From the NCBI GenBank assembly GCA_965262505.1, contig CBDHFM010000030.1, forward strand, positions 434,001-498,000: DNA of 64,000 bases, written 5' to 3'. The position numbers and the translations under genes were made by a program. The notes beneath the pieces are model-generated. The model ran no database searches. It saw only the letters and a program-made list of their open reading frames with translations, and was not told the DNA's origin. Below are positions 1 to 8,994 of this stretch, piece after piece (the stretch's first letter is position 1; each line of letters begins with the position of its first letter). The stretch comes from JACPPO01 sp965262505. GTDB lineage: Bacteria; Acidobacteriota; Vicinamibacteria; Vicinamibacterales; UBA2999.

Positions 1-585
1 CATATGCACTTGCCCGTCCAGTCGGGCTCCACCCAGGTGCTACGCGCCATGCGACGCCGGCACTCGCGCGAGGAATACGTCGATCTGACGAGCCGTATCC
101 GCGAGGCTATTCCGGTCGCGACCCTATCGACCGATATTATTGTTGGCTTTCCCGGCGAGACGGCAGAAGATTTCGATCAGACGCTCTCGCTGGTTGAGGC
201 GGTGCAGTACCACAGTATGTTTTCGTTCAAGTACTCGGTGCGGCCGAACACGCTGGCATCGAAGCGGCTTCCCGACGACGTGAGCGCCGAAGAGAAGACC
301 GCGCGCATCGTGGCGCTGCAGTCGCTGCAACGTGAGATTCAGACCCGGTTGCACGAACGGCTGGTTGGAACGACGCAGGATGTACTGGTGGACGGGACGA
401 GCCGGCGGCGCGAGGCGGAGATATCCGGAAGGACGACCGGCAATACGATCGTGAACTTCCCGATACCGGAGGGGACCGGAGGCGGCGGGCCCGAGGGCTG
501 GATCGGTCACACCGTGCGGGTCGCAATCCGGCGGGCCGGGCCGTACAGCGTGTGGGGCGAGAGGGTGGGCGCTGATCCTGCGTAG
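1..585 (+). CDS. miaB: MiaB-type tRNA methylthiotransferase, 3' part only
   Basis: The gene enters from the left edge and is already in frame at base 1, so only the last 194 residues are visible. MiaB is a radical-SAM enzyme that adds a methylthio group to isopentenyladenosine-37 in tRNA. The visible part begins in the radical-SAM barrel (HLPVQSGS near residue 3, then STDIIVGFPGET) and runs into a C-terminal TRAM-like RNA-binding stretch from about residue 115 (LVGTTQDVLVDG, GRTTGNTIVNF). The CxxxCxxC cluster lies outside the window. The next gene begins 12 bases after the stop and may be cotranscribed. MtaB/RimO paralogues are possible, but the QSGS and TRAM sequences fit MiaB best. Confidence 0.88.
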   Translation, partial: HMHLPVQSGSTQVLRAMRRRHSREEYVDLTSRIREAIPVATLSTDIIVGFPGETAEDFDQTLSLVEAVQYHSMFSFKYSVRPNTLASKRLPDDVSAEEKTARIVALQSLQREIQTRLHERLVGTTQDVLVDGTSRRREAEISGRTTGNTIVNFPIPEGTGGGGPEGWIGHTVRVAIRRAGPYSVWGERVGADPA

Positions 586-597
586 CGGGTGTTAACC

Positions 598-1083
598 ATG
601 TTGATTGAAATGACTATCAAGGGGCTGATGGTGGATCCCATTACCAACATGCCCATCGTCATCCTCAAGGACAAGGAGGGCGAACGTGTGCTCCCGATCT
701 GGATCGGCATCTTCGAAGCGAACGCCATCGCCCTGCAGATCGAGAACATCGCCACGCCCCGGCCGATGACCCACGATCTACTGCGGAATGTGATCGCTGA
801 CCTCGACGGAGCCGTGGACCGCGTGGTCGTCTCGGACCTCAAGGAAAATACTTTCTTCGCAATCATTCATCTCACCGTCAAGGGGGAGCGCGTTGTCGTC
901 GATGCGCGACCGAGTGATGCAATCGCCCTGGCGCTGCGCACGCGGGCTCCGATCCTGGTTGATGAAACCGTCATCGACAACGCCAAGACCGTTGACTTCG
1001 CTTCCGAGTCGGCTGACAGCGACCGCCTTCAGCAGTGGTTGGAGAGTCTCGACCCCGACGAGATGGGCAAGTACAAGATGTAA
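598..1083 (+). CDS. Bifunctional nuclease family protein (BFN/DUF151)
   Basis: A 161-residue member of the bifunctional nuclease family (COG1259). Recognisable sequence includes the N-terminal MLIEMTIKGLM, the core LPIWIGIFEANAIA, RPMTHDLL, and the ARPSDAIALALR motif, followed by an acidic C-terminus. A GTG at 589 is also in frame, but ATG 598 matches the usual family N-terminus. Some members have DNase/RNase activity; the cellular role in bacteria is poorly defined. It lies directly downstream of miaB. The 277 bases between it and parA contain no gene I can support. Confidence 0.85.
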   Translation: MLIEMTIKGLMVDPITNMPIVILKDKEGERVLPIWIGIFEANAIALQIENIATPRPMTHDLLRNVIADLDGAVDRVVVSDLKENTFFAIIHLTVKGERVVVDARPSDAIALALRTRAPILVDETVIDNAKTVDFASESADSDRLQQWLESLDPDEMGKYKM

Positions 1084-1360
1084 ACGGCGCTCCGTCGTGC
1101 AGGCGTTCGCGGCGGAACCCCGCGATGTCGGCCGGCCGACAATTCTTTGCGAAACTCAGCGCCCCGAATTCAGAACACAACAGACGATCACACGCCGGAT
1201 CACGTGCGGGACCAGACGCGGGACCGTGCGCGCCGGCACGCGCCCGCACGCCGCGTCCCCGCTCCCAAGATTCCAGAGACATACGCACGGCGTTTGACTG
1301 ACATGCCCACAACTCCTAGAATGGGCACGTCGTTCCTCCACAAGATAGCCGCATCAGCAG

Positions 1361-2131
1361 ATGATCGTCGCGATCGCCAATCAAAAAGGAGGCGTCGGCA
1401 AAACCACGACGGCCGTGAATCTTGCCGCGGCCCTCGCCATGCGCGGCCGGAAGACGCTCCTCGTCGATCTCGACCCGCAGGCCAATAGCAGTATCTCGTT
1501 CCTCGATCACGCCGCGGTCGGCCGCAGCACCTACGACGCGATCGCGGAGGCGGACTGCTCGCTCGCTGACGTCATCCAGCCGTCGACACTCCCAAACCTG
1601 TTCGTTGCGCCGGCGCGCATCGGTCTGGCCAAGCTTGAGGCGCGGCTGGTCGGGGAGCTCGATGCACACTTCAAGCTGAAGGACAAGATCGCGAAGCTCG
1701 ATGGCGAGTACGCACACATCGTGATCGATTGCCCGCCGGCGCTCGGACTGTTGACGGTTAACGCGCTCGTGGCGGCGACGTACCTGTTGATCCCGATTCA
1801 GTCGTCGTACTTCGCGCTCGAGGGGACCGACGACCTGCTGGAGACAATTGAGAAGGTCCGGCAGCGGCCGAACCCGGCGCTGCGCATTCTCGGCGTCGTC
1901 GTCACGATGCACGACAAGCGCACGGCGCTTGCGCGTGACATCCGGGAGCAGATTCAGAAGGTGTTTGGCGGCAAGGTCTTCAACACGGTGATCGCCAGGA
2001 GCGTACGCCTCGAGGAGAGCCCGGCGTACAAGGAATCGATATTCACGTTCGCTCCGGATTCGAGCGGCGCCACCGACTACTACAGCCTGTGTGAGGAGGT
2101 CATCGAACGTGTCGAAGCGCGGATTACCTAA
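1361..2131 (+). CDS. parA: ParA/Soj-family partitioning ATPase
   Basis: A 256-residue Walker-type ATPase. The deviant Walker A motif KGGVGKTT lies at residues 9-16, VDLDPQANSS follows near residue 36, and the Walker B-like VIDCPPALG is near 122. There is no N-terminal DNA-binding extension, as expected for chromosomal Soj-type ParA. The partner parB follows with an overlapping start. The pair should segregate replicated origins, with ParA on nucleoid DNA and ParB on parS. I found no convincing parS site in the window. Confidence 0.92.
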   Translation: MIVAIANQKGGVGKTTTAVNLAAALAMRGRKTLLVDLDPQANSSISFLDHAAVGRSTYDAIAEADCSLADVIQPSTLPNLFVAPARIGLAKLEARLVGELDAHFKLKDKIAKLDGEYAHIVIDCPPALGLLTVNALVAATYLLIPIQSSYFALEGTDDLLETIEKVRQRPNPALRILGVVVTMHDKRTALARDIREQIQKVFGGKVFNTVIARSVRLEESPAYKESIFTFAPDSSGATDYYSLCEEVIERVEARIT

Positions 2132-2933
2132 CACGTTACGGATGCGGCATGACGAGCACTACGTCGAGGCGCTGACGGCCTCGGCGGGAGCGCCGGTCGG
2201 CCGGATGGTGCCGATCGAATCGCTGGATCCGAATCCCGGCCAGCCCCGCCAGGTGATGGGCGACCTCTCTGAGCTCATGGCGTCCATCGCCGAGAAGGGC
2301 GTCATCGAACCGCTCGTCGTCCGGCAGCGCGGCAGCCGGTACCAGATCATCGCTGGGGAGCGCCGCTACCACGCGGCCGTCCAGGTCGGCCTCCGTGAGC
2401 TCCCCGTCGTGCAGCGCGCCGCGGACGACGTGGAGGTGATGGAGATCGCGCTGGTTGAGAACCTGCAGCGCAAAGACCTGACGGCTTTTGAAGAAGCTGA
2501 GGCGCTGCAGCAGCTCGCGCAGCGGTGCCGTTACACGCACGAGGACATGTCGCGGAAGCTGGGCAAGTCGCGCACGTCGATCACGGAGTCGCTCTCGCTC
2601 AACAGCATGCCCGACGAGGTGCGGAACGTCTGTCTGCTGGCCGACATTTCCTCGAAGTCCACACTCCTGCAGGTCGTCCGGCAATCAGATCCCCAGAAGA
2701 TGCTCGCGCTGGTCGAGAAGATGGCCTCTCAGGGCGCCGTCACACGTCAGAACATCCGGGCCGAGACGGCGAAGCCGAGGGGAGCGGGGAAACCGCGGTC
2801 GTATGTTTTTGCCTTCAAGCCGCCCACCAAGTTGTTCCAGCTGCGCATGAGCTTCAAGAAAGCACGCGTCGACAAGCGCGAGATCATCGAGGCGCTCGAG
2901 ACCATCATCCACGAGCTGCGGGCCTCGAAGTAG
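2109..2933 (+). CDS. parB: ParB/Spo0J-family partition protein
   Basis: GTG 2109 is preferred because a GAGGAGG ribosome-binding site sits 8 bases upstream and the product then starts SKRGL, as ParB proteins usually do; an ATG at 2091 is in frame but lacks these supports. The gene overlaps parA by 23 bases. The 274-residue product has the ParB N-domain with NPGQPRQ, then ALVENLQRKDL, and AGERRYHAA in the CTPase/clamp region, a helix-turn-helix near 130-165, and a short C-terminal dimerisation segment. It binds parS and works with ParA. Confidence 0.9.
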   Translation: MSKRGLPNTLRMRHDEHYVEALTASAGAPVGRMVPIESLDPNPGQPRQVMGDLSELMASIAEKGVIEPLVVRQRGSRYQIIAGERRYHAAVQVGLRELPVVQRAADDVEVMEIALVENLQRKDLTAFEEAEALQQLAQRCRYTHEDMSRKLGKSRTSITESLSLNSMPDEVRNVCLLADISSKSTLLQVVRQSDPQKMLALVEKMASQGAVTRQNIRAETAKPRGAGKPRSYVFAFKPPTKLFQLRMSFKKARVDKREIIEALETIIHELRASK

Positions 2934-3016
2934 CCGAGGGGCGGCTCGTAGCAGCCGGTATCAGCCCAGGTGCGTGCGACAGCGCGGCGGTTTTTGGGCA
3001 TAGATTCACTACGTCG

Positions 3017-3032
3017 CATAATACGCATTATG
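3017..3032. promoter_or_regulatory. AT-rich dyad between parB and lptFG
   Basis: CATAAT and ATTATG form a perfect 6-bp inverted repeat around a 4-base spacer, in the only AT-rich patch of the 268-bp parB-lptFG gap. It could be an operator, a -10-rich promoter region for lptFG, or chance. No regulator is identified. Confidence 0.3.
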
Positions 3033-3201
3033 TTAACTTTATCGAACGGGCGCCGCCCCCTTTCACAATGTGCCCCTTCGCCCCTTCCCAATGAGCACCC
3101 CGCCCGCTCGCCTTTCCTAAAGTCTGGCCGAAACACCGGCTGTGCGTGCGACAGGGGTCCCCGCCGGTCATAATTCGAGTTCGAGGATTCGGTTTCGGAT
3201 T

Positions 3202-5466
3202 ATGCGCACCATCGACCGCTATGTGATTCGTGAAGTGCTGGGGCCCTTTGTCATCGGGCTGCTGGTCTTCACGTTCCTCCTGATCATTCCGTTCCTGATC
3301 GACTACGCGGAGAGTTTCATCTCCAAGGGCGTACCGGTCCTGGTCGTGTTGCGCGTCATGTCGACGCTGCTGCCAGCGGCCCTGGCACTCACGATCCCGA
3401 TGTCGCTGCTGTTGGGGTTGCTGGTTGCATTCGGACGCCTGTCTGCAGATCGGGAGTTTGTCGCCATGCAAGCCTGTGGCGTAAGCCTGTTGCGGCTGCT
3501 GCGCCCGGTGGGCGCGTTGTCGGTGCTTGCATGGTGTGCAACGAGTTACGTCTACCTTGTGGCGGTGCCCGACGCGAACCAGCGTTTCCGCGAAATTACG
3601 TTCGGCGTTGTGGCGGAGCGCGCGGAAGGTGAAGTACGGCCGCGGGTGTTTTTCGAGGACTTCCCGGATCTCGTGATCTACGTTCGCGACGTTCCGGTCT
3701 CCGGCAGCGGATGGACCGATGTGTTCATGGCGGACAATCGCCCTGGGCAGCCGGCCGCCGTCTACCTGGCCCGCGAAGGGCGCATGCTCATCGATCGCGA
3801 CCAGCGAACCCTCGAGATGGTCCTCGCAGACGGCTCGCGTCACACGGCGGATGCTTCCGGTGCGTACGAGGTCTTTCGATTCGACGAGTTGTTACTACGC
3901 CTCAACCCGGAGACCGTGTTTCCACGCGAAGGTCCCCCACTCGGCACCCGCGAGATGTCGATCGCGCAGCTTCGAGTCCGCGCCGCCGAGCTCGAGCGCG
4001 AAGGCTTCTACCCGCACACCGAACTCTTCGAGATCCAAAAGAAGTTCTCCATTCCTGTCGCCTGCCTCGTGTTCGGACTGATCGGCCTCGGGCTCGGGGT
4101 CAGCAACCGCCGCGACGGCAAGCTGGCGAGCTTTGTCATCGGCATCAGCGTCATCTTCGCGTACTACGTACTGCTCTGGCTCGGGCAAGCTCTGGCGCGG
4201 GGGCAAATCGTGTCGCCCTGGCTGGCGGCTTGGATGCCCAACCTCGCGCTGGGCGGGCTTGGCGCGCTCCTCTTTGTCTGGCGGGATCGCGTCGCCGATC
4301 GGCCGATGCGGTTGGGCCGGCTGCCGGCCGTCCCGACCTTCAGGATTCCCTCGCTCTCGCTCCCGATGCTCGGGATCCTCGACCGATACGTCGTGTCCAC
4401 TTACGCCCGCATTGCAAGCCTGTCCGCGATCTCGATGGCGGGGATCTTCTACATTTCGACTTTTCTCGATCTTTCGGAGTGGGTGTTCCGTGGTCAGGCC
4501 ACCTGGGGTGCGCTTGGGAGCTATTTTTGGTACGTGACGCCGCAGTACGTCTATTTCATCCTGCCTTTGGCGGTGCTCCTCGCCGCACTCGTGACCATCG
4601 GGCTCCTCACCAAGAACAGCGAAATCGTCGTCATGAAAGCGTGCGGGATCAGCCTGTACCGCGTGGCGCTGCCGATGGTGGGAGCCGCGCTTTTGGTGGG
4701 TGGCGCTCTCTTCCTGCTCGAGGAGACGGTGCTCGGGCCGTCCAACCGCCGGGCGCAAGCGATTCGTCATGTGATTGGCGGGGGATCGGCGCAGACCTTC
4801 GACGTTCTGCTCCGGCAATGGGCCGTGGGCAGCGGCGGTGAAATCTATCACTTCGACTACTACGATCCGCGCGCGCAGCGGTTCGACGGGCTCTCCGTAT
4901 ACGAATTCGGATCGCGGATGCAGAGTCTGGCTCGACGTACGTATGCGGAACGGGCCGTGTATATCGGTGGACCTGACACCGGGTCGGACGCGTGGCGGCT
5001 CGAGGACGGATGGTCGCGGGACCTGGCCGAGGACGGCGAGACGCGAGCCTTCATGTCGTTCTCGGAATCGGAGGCGGCCATCGAGCCGTCGGCGTATTTC
5101 ACCACGCAGCAGCCAGACGAGCGGTTCATGAGCTACGGGCAGCTACGCGACTACACGGCACGGCTGCGCGCGAGCGGGTTCGACGTGAGCGGCCAGCTCG
5201 TGGCCCTCGAGCGAAAGCTCTCGTTCCCCTTCGTCGCGCTCGTGATGACGCTCATCGCGGTTCCGTTCGCCGTGACGACTGGTCGTCGCGGCGCGACGTA
5301 CGGCGTCGGCGTCGGCGTCGTGCTGGCGATGACCTACTGGGTGGCCATCAGCATCTTCGCCGCCCTCGGCACCGGCGGGCTCATCGGCCCTGCGCTCGCC
5401 GCTTGGGCGCCGAATCTATTGTTCGGTGCGGCCGCAGGCTACCTCCTCCTCACCGTACGAACCTAG
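3202..5466 (+). CDS. lptFG: Single-chain LptF-LptG lipopolysaccharide export permease
   Basis: Start ATG 3202 (MRTIDRYVIREVLGPF) gives 754 residues, about twice the usual 350-400 of LptF or LptG. The chain holds two complete YjgP/YjgQ units. The first starts at residue 1 and the second at about residue 389 (MLGILDRYVVSTYARI). Each has the IDRY/LDRYV opening, paired membrane segments, a periplasmic jellyroll of about 150 residues (near 110-270 and 510-660), and a closing set of membrane helices. The conserved ACG(V/I)SL coupling-helix motif occurs in both halves (QACGVSLLRL, KACGISLYRV). It should replace the LptF/LptG heterodimer that, with LptB2C, extracts LPS from the inner membrane. lptB and lptC are not in the window. 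Confidence 0.9.
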   Translation: MRTIDRYVIREVLGPFVIGLLVFTFLLIIPFLIDYAESFISKGVPVLVVLRVMSTLLPAALALTIPMSLLLGLLVAFGRLSADREFVAMQACGVSLLRLLRPVGALSVLAWCATSYVYLVAVPDANQRFREITFGVVAERAEGEVRPRVFFEDFPDLVIYVRDVPVSGSGWTDVFMADNRPGQPAAVYLAREGRMLIDRDQRTLEMVLADGSRHTADASGAYEVFRFDELLLRLNPETVFPREGPPLGTREMSIAQLRVRAAELEREGFYPHTELFEIQKKFSIPVACLVFGLIGLGLGVSNRRDGKLASFVIGISVIFAYYVLLWLGQALARGQIVSPWLAAWMPNLALGGLGALLFVWRDRVADRPMRLGRLPAVPTFRIPSLSLPMLGILDRYVVSTYARIASLSAISMAGIFYISTFLDLSEWVFRGQATWGALGSYFWYVTPQYVYFILPLAVLLAALVTIGLLTKNSEIVVMKACGISLYRVALPMVGAALLVGGALFLLEETVLGPSNRRAQAIRHVIGGGSAQTFDVLLRQWAVGSGGEIYHFDYYDPRAQRFDGLSVYEFGSRMQSLARRTYAERAVYIGGPDTGSDAWRLEDGWSRDLAEDGETRAFMSFSESEAAIEPSAYFTTQQPDERFMSYGQLRDYTARLRASGFDVSGQLVALERKLSFPFVALVMTLIAVPFAVTTGRRGATYGVGVGVVLAMTYWVAISIFAALGTGGLIGPALAAWAPNLLFGAAAGYLLLTVRT

Positions 5467-5485
5467 TTCCCCGTTCATGTTCGAG

Positions 5486-5523
5486 GTTTCAGTTCCCGCC
5501 GCTCGGACGTGAACTCGGAAACC
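5486..5523. terminator. Imperfect hairpin between convergent lptFG and PHP gene
   Basis: In the 66-bp gap between the two convergent stop codons, GGTTTC-a-GTTC pairs with GAAC-tcg-GAAACC around a 15-base loop. There is no clear T-tract, so a terminator role is only suggested by its position. Confidence 0.25.
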
Positions 5524-5532
5524 GGAACAGCT

Positions 5533-7233
5533 TCATCTTGCGTACTTGACATCGTCCATCCAGAGCGTTCCATTCCCGCCGAGCGGTGTGTTCAGGGTGT
5601 CGACCACGAACAGGACGGATTCGACGTTGGCCAGGGTCGGCCGGCCGCGCGAGGTGACACCAAGTGGCATCATGTCGTCGAAGTATACGGTGACGCTGCG
5701 CGGCGTGGAATCGAGGTACACGGACCGCTGCCAGCGCTCCCCCGCTTCCCCCGCCGGTTCGCGGAGTTGAACCGACAGTCGCATCGGACGGTTTGCCCAC
5801 GCCGTGAACATGAGCCGGTCGTATGCAGGGAGCGCCGAGTCAGCCGGCATGGCGAGGGCTGCGAACGGGTTGGAGGCCACGGTTCCGCCCAGTGCGTAGC
5901 GAAATGACAACTGCGTGCCGTCCACGGCCGGCACCTCGTCCAGCGCCCCGAGCGACGCCGAGCTGGTTTCGATCGACCATCCGGTGGCCGGGCCGTTCCC
6001 GTACTGGACCGCGAAACGAGACGCTCGCGGGCGTGTGTCCGATGGCGGGGCGTCCGTTGCGTCACGACCGACGTAAATCGGATTCGAGACCATCCAGGGC
6101 ACTGGCGGCTCTCCAGGGGTTCCTGGCAGCACGATCTCCACGCGGTAGACCGCTGCTGCGGCGTCTACAATCTGCTCGAGCATCGTGCCGACCGTCGTGT
6201 GCAGAAGGCTGCCGTCCTTCACGAGTTCGATGCGGGCTGTGTCGGGAGCCTGTACGTTCACGCGCAGCGTGACCGGACCACTGAGCGGCAGCACGTCGCC
6301 GGCCGCGGCCGTAGCGGTTCCGCTCGTGGCCGTGAATGACATCGCCGCCGGGCCGCCGAGGCCGTCAACCGTGGAATAGACGTGCCCGCCGCGAATCGCG
6401 GCGAGCACCGCCAGCGCGTCGGCCGCCGCATCTCCGGTGAACGTCGTCTGCGGCAGCGAGTTGGAAAAGACCTGGAACATCCGCTCGTAGGCCGGAACGT
6501 GGAGCGAGCTGCCGTTGCCGTAGGGTTCGCTGATGCTCCCGAGGCCGATGCGCGCGTGGGCGTCGGCTCCGGCGACCGCGACGACCCTCCGCTGCTGCGT
6601 CAGCTCGTCCCATCGATCCATCGTGGCGGTGGGCCGGTCCAGCAGGGAGACGAGCGTCTCCGTGCTGCGAGCCGGGTAGGTCAAGAGCGCGCGCGCAAGC
6701 GACCAGACGGACTCGTCCCGCCACTCGCTGTCCGCGTTCAGCCATTCGAGACCGTCAAGCGGAGTGCCCCAGTCGCTCCATTGCAGTTCCGGTTTATCCG
6801 AGCCGGGATGCGCGGCCAGGGCGAAGCCCCCAAGCCTCGAGATGTCCTCGATCACGTCGCGCGCCTCTCCTGCCAGCGGATACGGGGCTCGAGGTAGACC
6901 GAGTGCGACCACGTGCCCGTGGTGGGTGCTGAGTTCGACCGCGTCGATACACAGCACGCCCTCGTGGTACTGCGGCGGTTCCGGCTCGCGCGTGGCGTCG
7001 CCGTGGTCCGTCATGATGACGAAGTCGAGCCCGGCGCGCGCCGCGGCAGCGGCAATCGCCTCCACGTCGCCGGTGCCATCCGATCGCCGGCTGTGCACGT
7101 GAATCGCACCGCGCACAAACGGTGCAAGTGCACCTGGCACCGGGGGCAGCGCGCGAGCGCGCTGCGGCAGCGCAACGTACCAGGCGCCGAAGACGCCGGC
7201 GACCAGGACAATGACAATCACGCGCTTCGACAT
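5533..7233 (-). CDS. Membrane-anchored PHP-domain metallophosphoesterase
   Basis: ATG 7233 (MSKRVIVIVLVAGVF) gives 566 residues with one N-terminal hydrophobic anchor. The PHP domain covers about 40-300, with metal-ligand motifs AIHVHSRRSDG, MTDHGDA, AAHPG and AGADAHAR. A beta-sandwich region follows (about 320-400). The last 150 residues resemble a carbohydrate-binding-module fold (YFDDMMPLG, LWMDDVKYAR). PHP enzymes hydrolyse phosphoesters; the substrate here is unknown, and the anchor plus C-terminal module suggest action outside the cytoplasm. The upstream gene on the same strand is a membrane glycosyltransferase, so a surface-glycan role is possible but unproven. Confidence 0.8.
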   Translation of the reverse strand: MSKRVIVIVLVAGVFGAWYVALPQRARALPPVPGALAPFVRGAIHVHSRRSDGTGDVEAIAAAAARAGLDFVIMTDHGDATREPEPPQYHEGVLCIDAVELSTHHGHVVALGLPRAPYPLAGEARDVIEDISRLGGFALAAHPGSDKPELQWSDWGTPLDGLEWLNADSEWRDESVWSLARALLTYPARSTETLVSLLDRPTATMDRWDELTQQRRVVAVAGADAHARIGLGSISEPYGNGSSLHVPAYERMFQVFSNSLPQTTFTGDAAADALAVLAAIRGGHVYSTVDGLGGPAAMSFTATSGTATAAAGDVLPLSGPVTLRVNVQAPDTARIELVKDGSLLHTTVGTMLEQIVDAAAAVYRVEIVLPGTPGEPPVPWMVSNPIYVGRDATDAPPSDTRPRASRFAVQYGNGPATGWSIETSSASLGALDEVPAVDGTQLSFRYALGGTVASNPFAALAMPADSALPAYDRLMFTAWANRPMRLSVQLREPAGEAGERWQRSVYLDSTPRSVTVYFDDMMPLGVTSRGRPTLANVESVLFVVDTLNTPLGGNGTLWMDDVKYAR

Positions 7234-7316
7234 AGCGTCTTCACTGCGACGGAACAGGTGCGCGAATGAAAGCGACCGTAGTGTCATCTTGGGCAGGCCA
7301 CACGGAAACCCCGGTC

Positions 7317-8903
7317 CTATCGTCCGGAGCGGTCCGATCGTTCCTCGAGATTGTCGGCACCCTCGCCGAACGACAGCTGCATGCCGCCACCCGTCTGGAC
7401 AGGTCGGATCAGGACTATTACGAAATCGACAGGTTCGGGATCGGAAATGATTGATCGTCGCGAACTGATCTGCGCATCGACGCGCTCGTCACCTGCACCG
7501 AACCGTTCGTTCGCGCTGTCAATGCATTGCTGATCTGCCCGAAGGCACACAACGGCCAGCCCTTCTGTCCGCACGCGTTCCTCGGAGATCCAGGGACTGA
7601 TCCGATAATCGAAATCGATAAATAGAGATGGGTGTTCGTCCGCGTAGAATGAAATACTGTCTGCGTACGGTTTTGAGCCGGCGACGATTGTCAGCGGTGC
7701 ATCGAACCGCCGATGCCACGTGTCCGAGACATAAACCGCCAGTTCTTTCCGTGGGGATGTCCAGATCTCGGCTCTTGAGAGCTCCATGCCCAAGGCAATA
7801 CAAGGAGACAACAATACGATTAAGAATTGAAAAGCAAAAACGAGCGCCACTCCCCTCCGCACATGGCTCGTCAGCGGTTGCAGGCCAAGATAGGTCAAAC
7901 AGCTTGCGCCAACAAAAAACCACATCGGCAATCCCCAGATCGGCGATAGCTCAATCCGCAGCAGCAAAGCGCCGCTGATCGTGAGCAAGAACGGAAACAC
8001 CCCGATACCAAATATCATCATTCGCTTGCTGTCATCGAGCTGGAGTCTTCGTGGACGGCGAATAGCGTCCATGCCCACGAGGGCCATGAAGACCAACGCC
8101 ATGAGCAGCAAGTACAACCCTTGGGCACCGGCAAATGTTCCAGTCGCAGCCATGATTTGAATGGGGTTGTCAATGATGTGATCTGTCGCATATCTCAAGG
8201 GTAGGAAGTCGACGCTGACAAGCCAAAGAAAGTGGGGAGCGACAAGAATCAGAAGCGCAGCAACCGATAGGTAGGGTGAACTGCTCACGTAATATTGCTT
8301 GCGCTCTTTGCACACGATAGAAATCAGAAACAGCGCTGCCAGTAAGGAAAACGAATAGTACTTCGATAGAAGCGCAAGCGCCGCGAACGCTCCAAAGAGC
8401 AGGCTCGCGCCTAGTCGCCGCGACAGGTACGCTCGACAAAAAAATAACGTTGTCAGAGGCCATAGGGAAAGCAACACGGTGTCGGCGTTGAACTTGATTG
8501 ACAAGAAGGTGTAGAAGGGAACGAATTCGAGCAAGAGGACGGCGATCAATGCGTGACGTTCAGAAAGAAACATCTTGGCGAGAAGCCAAATCGCCAGAAA
8601 ACCGATGACAACGTTGAGCTGCGACAACAAGAAATATGCCCAATCCGCGTTGGGGAAGACCTCAAACCATGCGGCGGTAACCCAGGCAAAGAGAGGTGGA
8701 TGCTTGAAATATCCCAGCTGCCATTCCTGGCCCCACGCGAAGTTTTCGGCCATGTCGCCCCATCTGTCGAGGTTGGACCGGGTGACCGAAGAGTAGACGG
8801 TCCAGATCAGTAGATGGCTCGAGAGAAAGAGCCAGAGCGTCTGGGTACTCCTTTGGGGGTGGGACAGGCGATCTAACGCCGAAGTGAGGGACTGCCCTAT
8901 CAT
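7317..8903 (-). CDS. GT39-like (ArnT/PMT_2) membrane glycosyltransferase
   Basis: ATG 8903 (MIGQSLTSALDRL) is chosen because in-frame sequence upstream is low-complexity Arg/Ser. The 528-residue product has about ten hydrophobic segments. The first periplasmic loop carries NLDRWGDMAENFAWG and YFKHPPLFAW, typical of polyprenyl-phosphate-sugar-dependent transferases (GT39/GT83, PMT_2). A soluble C-terminal domain of about 130 residues follows the last helix. Such enzymes move a sugar from a lipid carrier onto lipid A, protein or another glycan; the acceptor cannot be told here. Its base composition is visibly more AT-rich than its neighbours, which hints at transfer. The PHP gene follows 83 bases downstream. 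Confidence 0.82.
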   Translation of the reverse strand: MIGQSLTSALDRLSHPQRSTQTLWLFLSSHLLIWTVYSSVTRSNLDRWGDMAENFAWGQEWQLGYFKHPPLFAWVTAAWFEVFPNADWAYFLLSQLNVVIGFLAIWLLAKMFLSERHALIAVLLLEFVPFYTFLSIKFNADTVLLSLWPLTTLFFCRAYLSRRLGASLLFGAFAALALLSKYYSFSLLAALFLISIVCKERKQYYVSSSPYLSVAALLILVAPHFLWLVSVDFLPLRYATDHIIDNPIQIMAATGTFAGAQGLYLLLMALVFMALVGMDAIRRPRRLQLDDSKRMMIFGIGVFPFLLTISGALLLRIELSPIWGLPMWFFVGASCLTYLGLQPLTSHVRRGVALVFAFQFLIVLLSPCIALGMELSRAEIWTSPRKELAVYVSDTWHRRFDAPLTIVAGSKPYADSISFYADEHPSLFIDFDYRISPWISEERVRTEGLAVVCLRADQQCIDSANERFGAGDERVDAQISSRRSIISDPEPVDFVIVLIRPVQTGGGMQLSFGEGADNLEERSDRSGR

Positions 8904-8994
8904 GAACACCCTAGCGTAATACGCTCCGACCGTGCACTGGTCACAGGATTGGTGGTCGGTAGCCGTCGAACTGGTTCGTGGACGAGGACACGCA

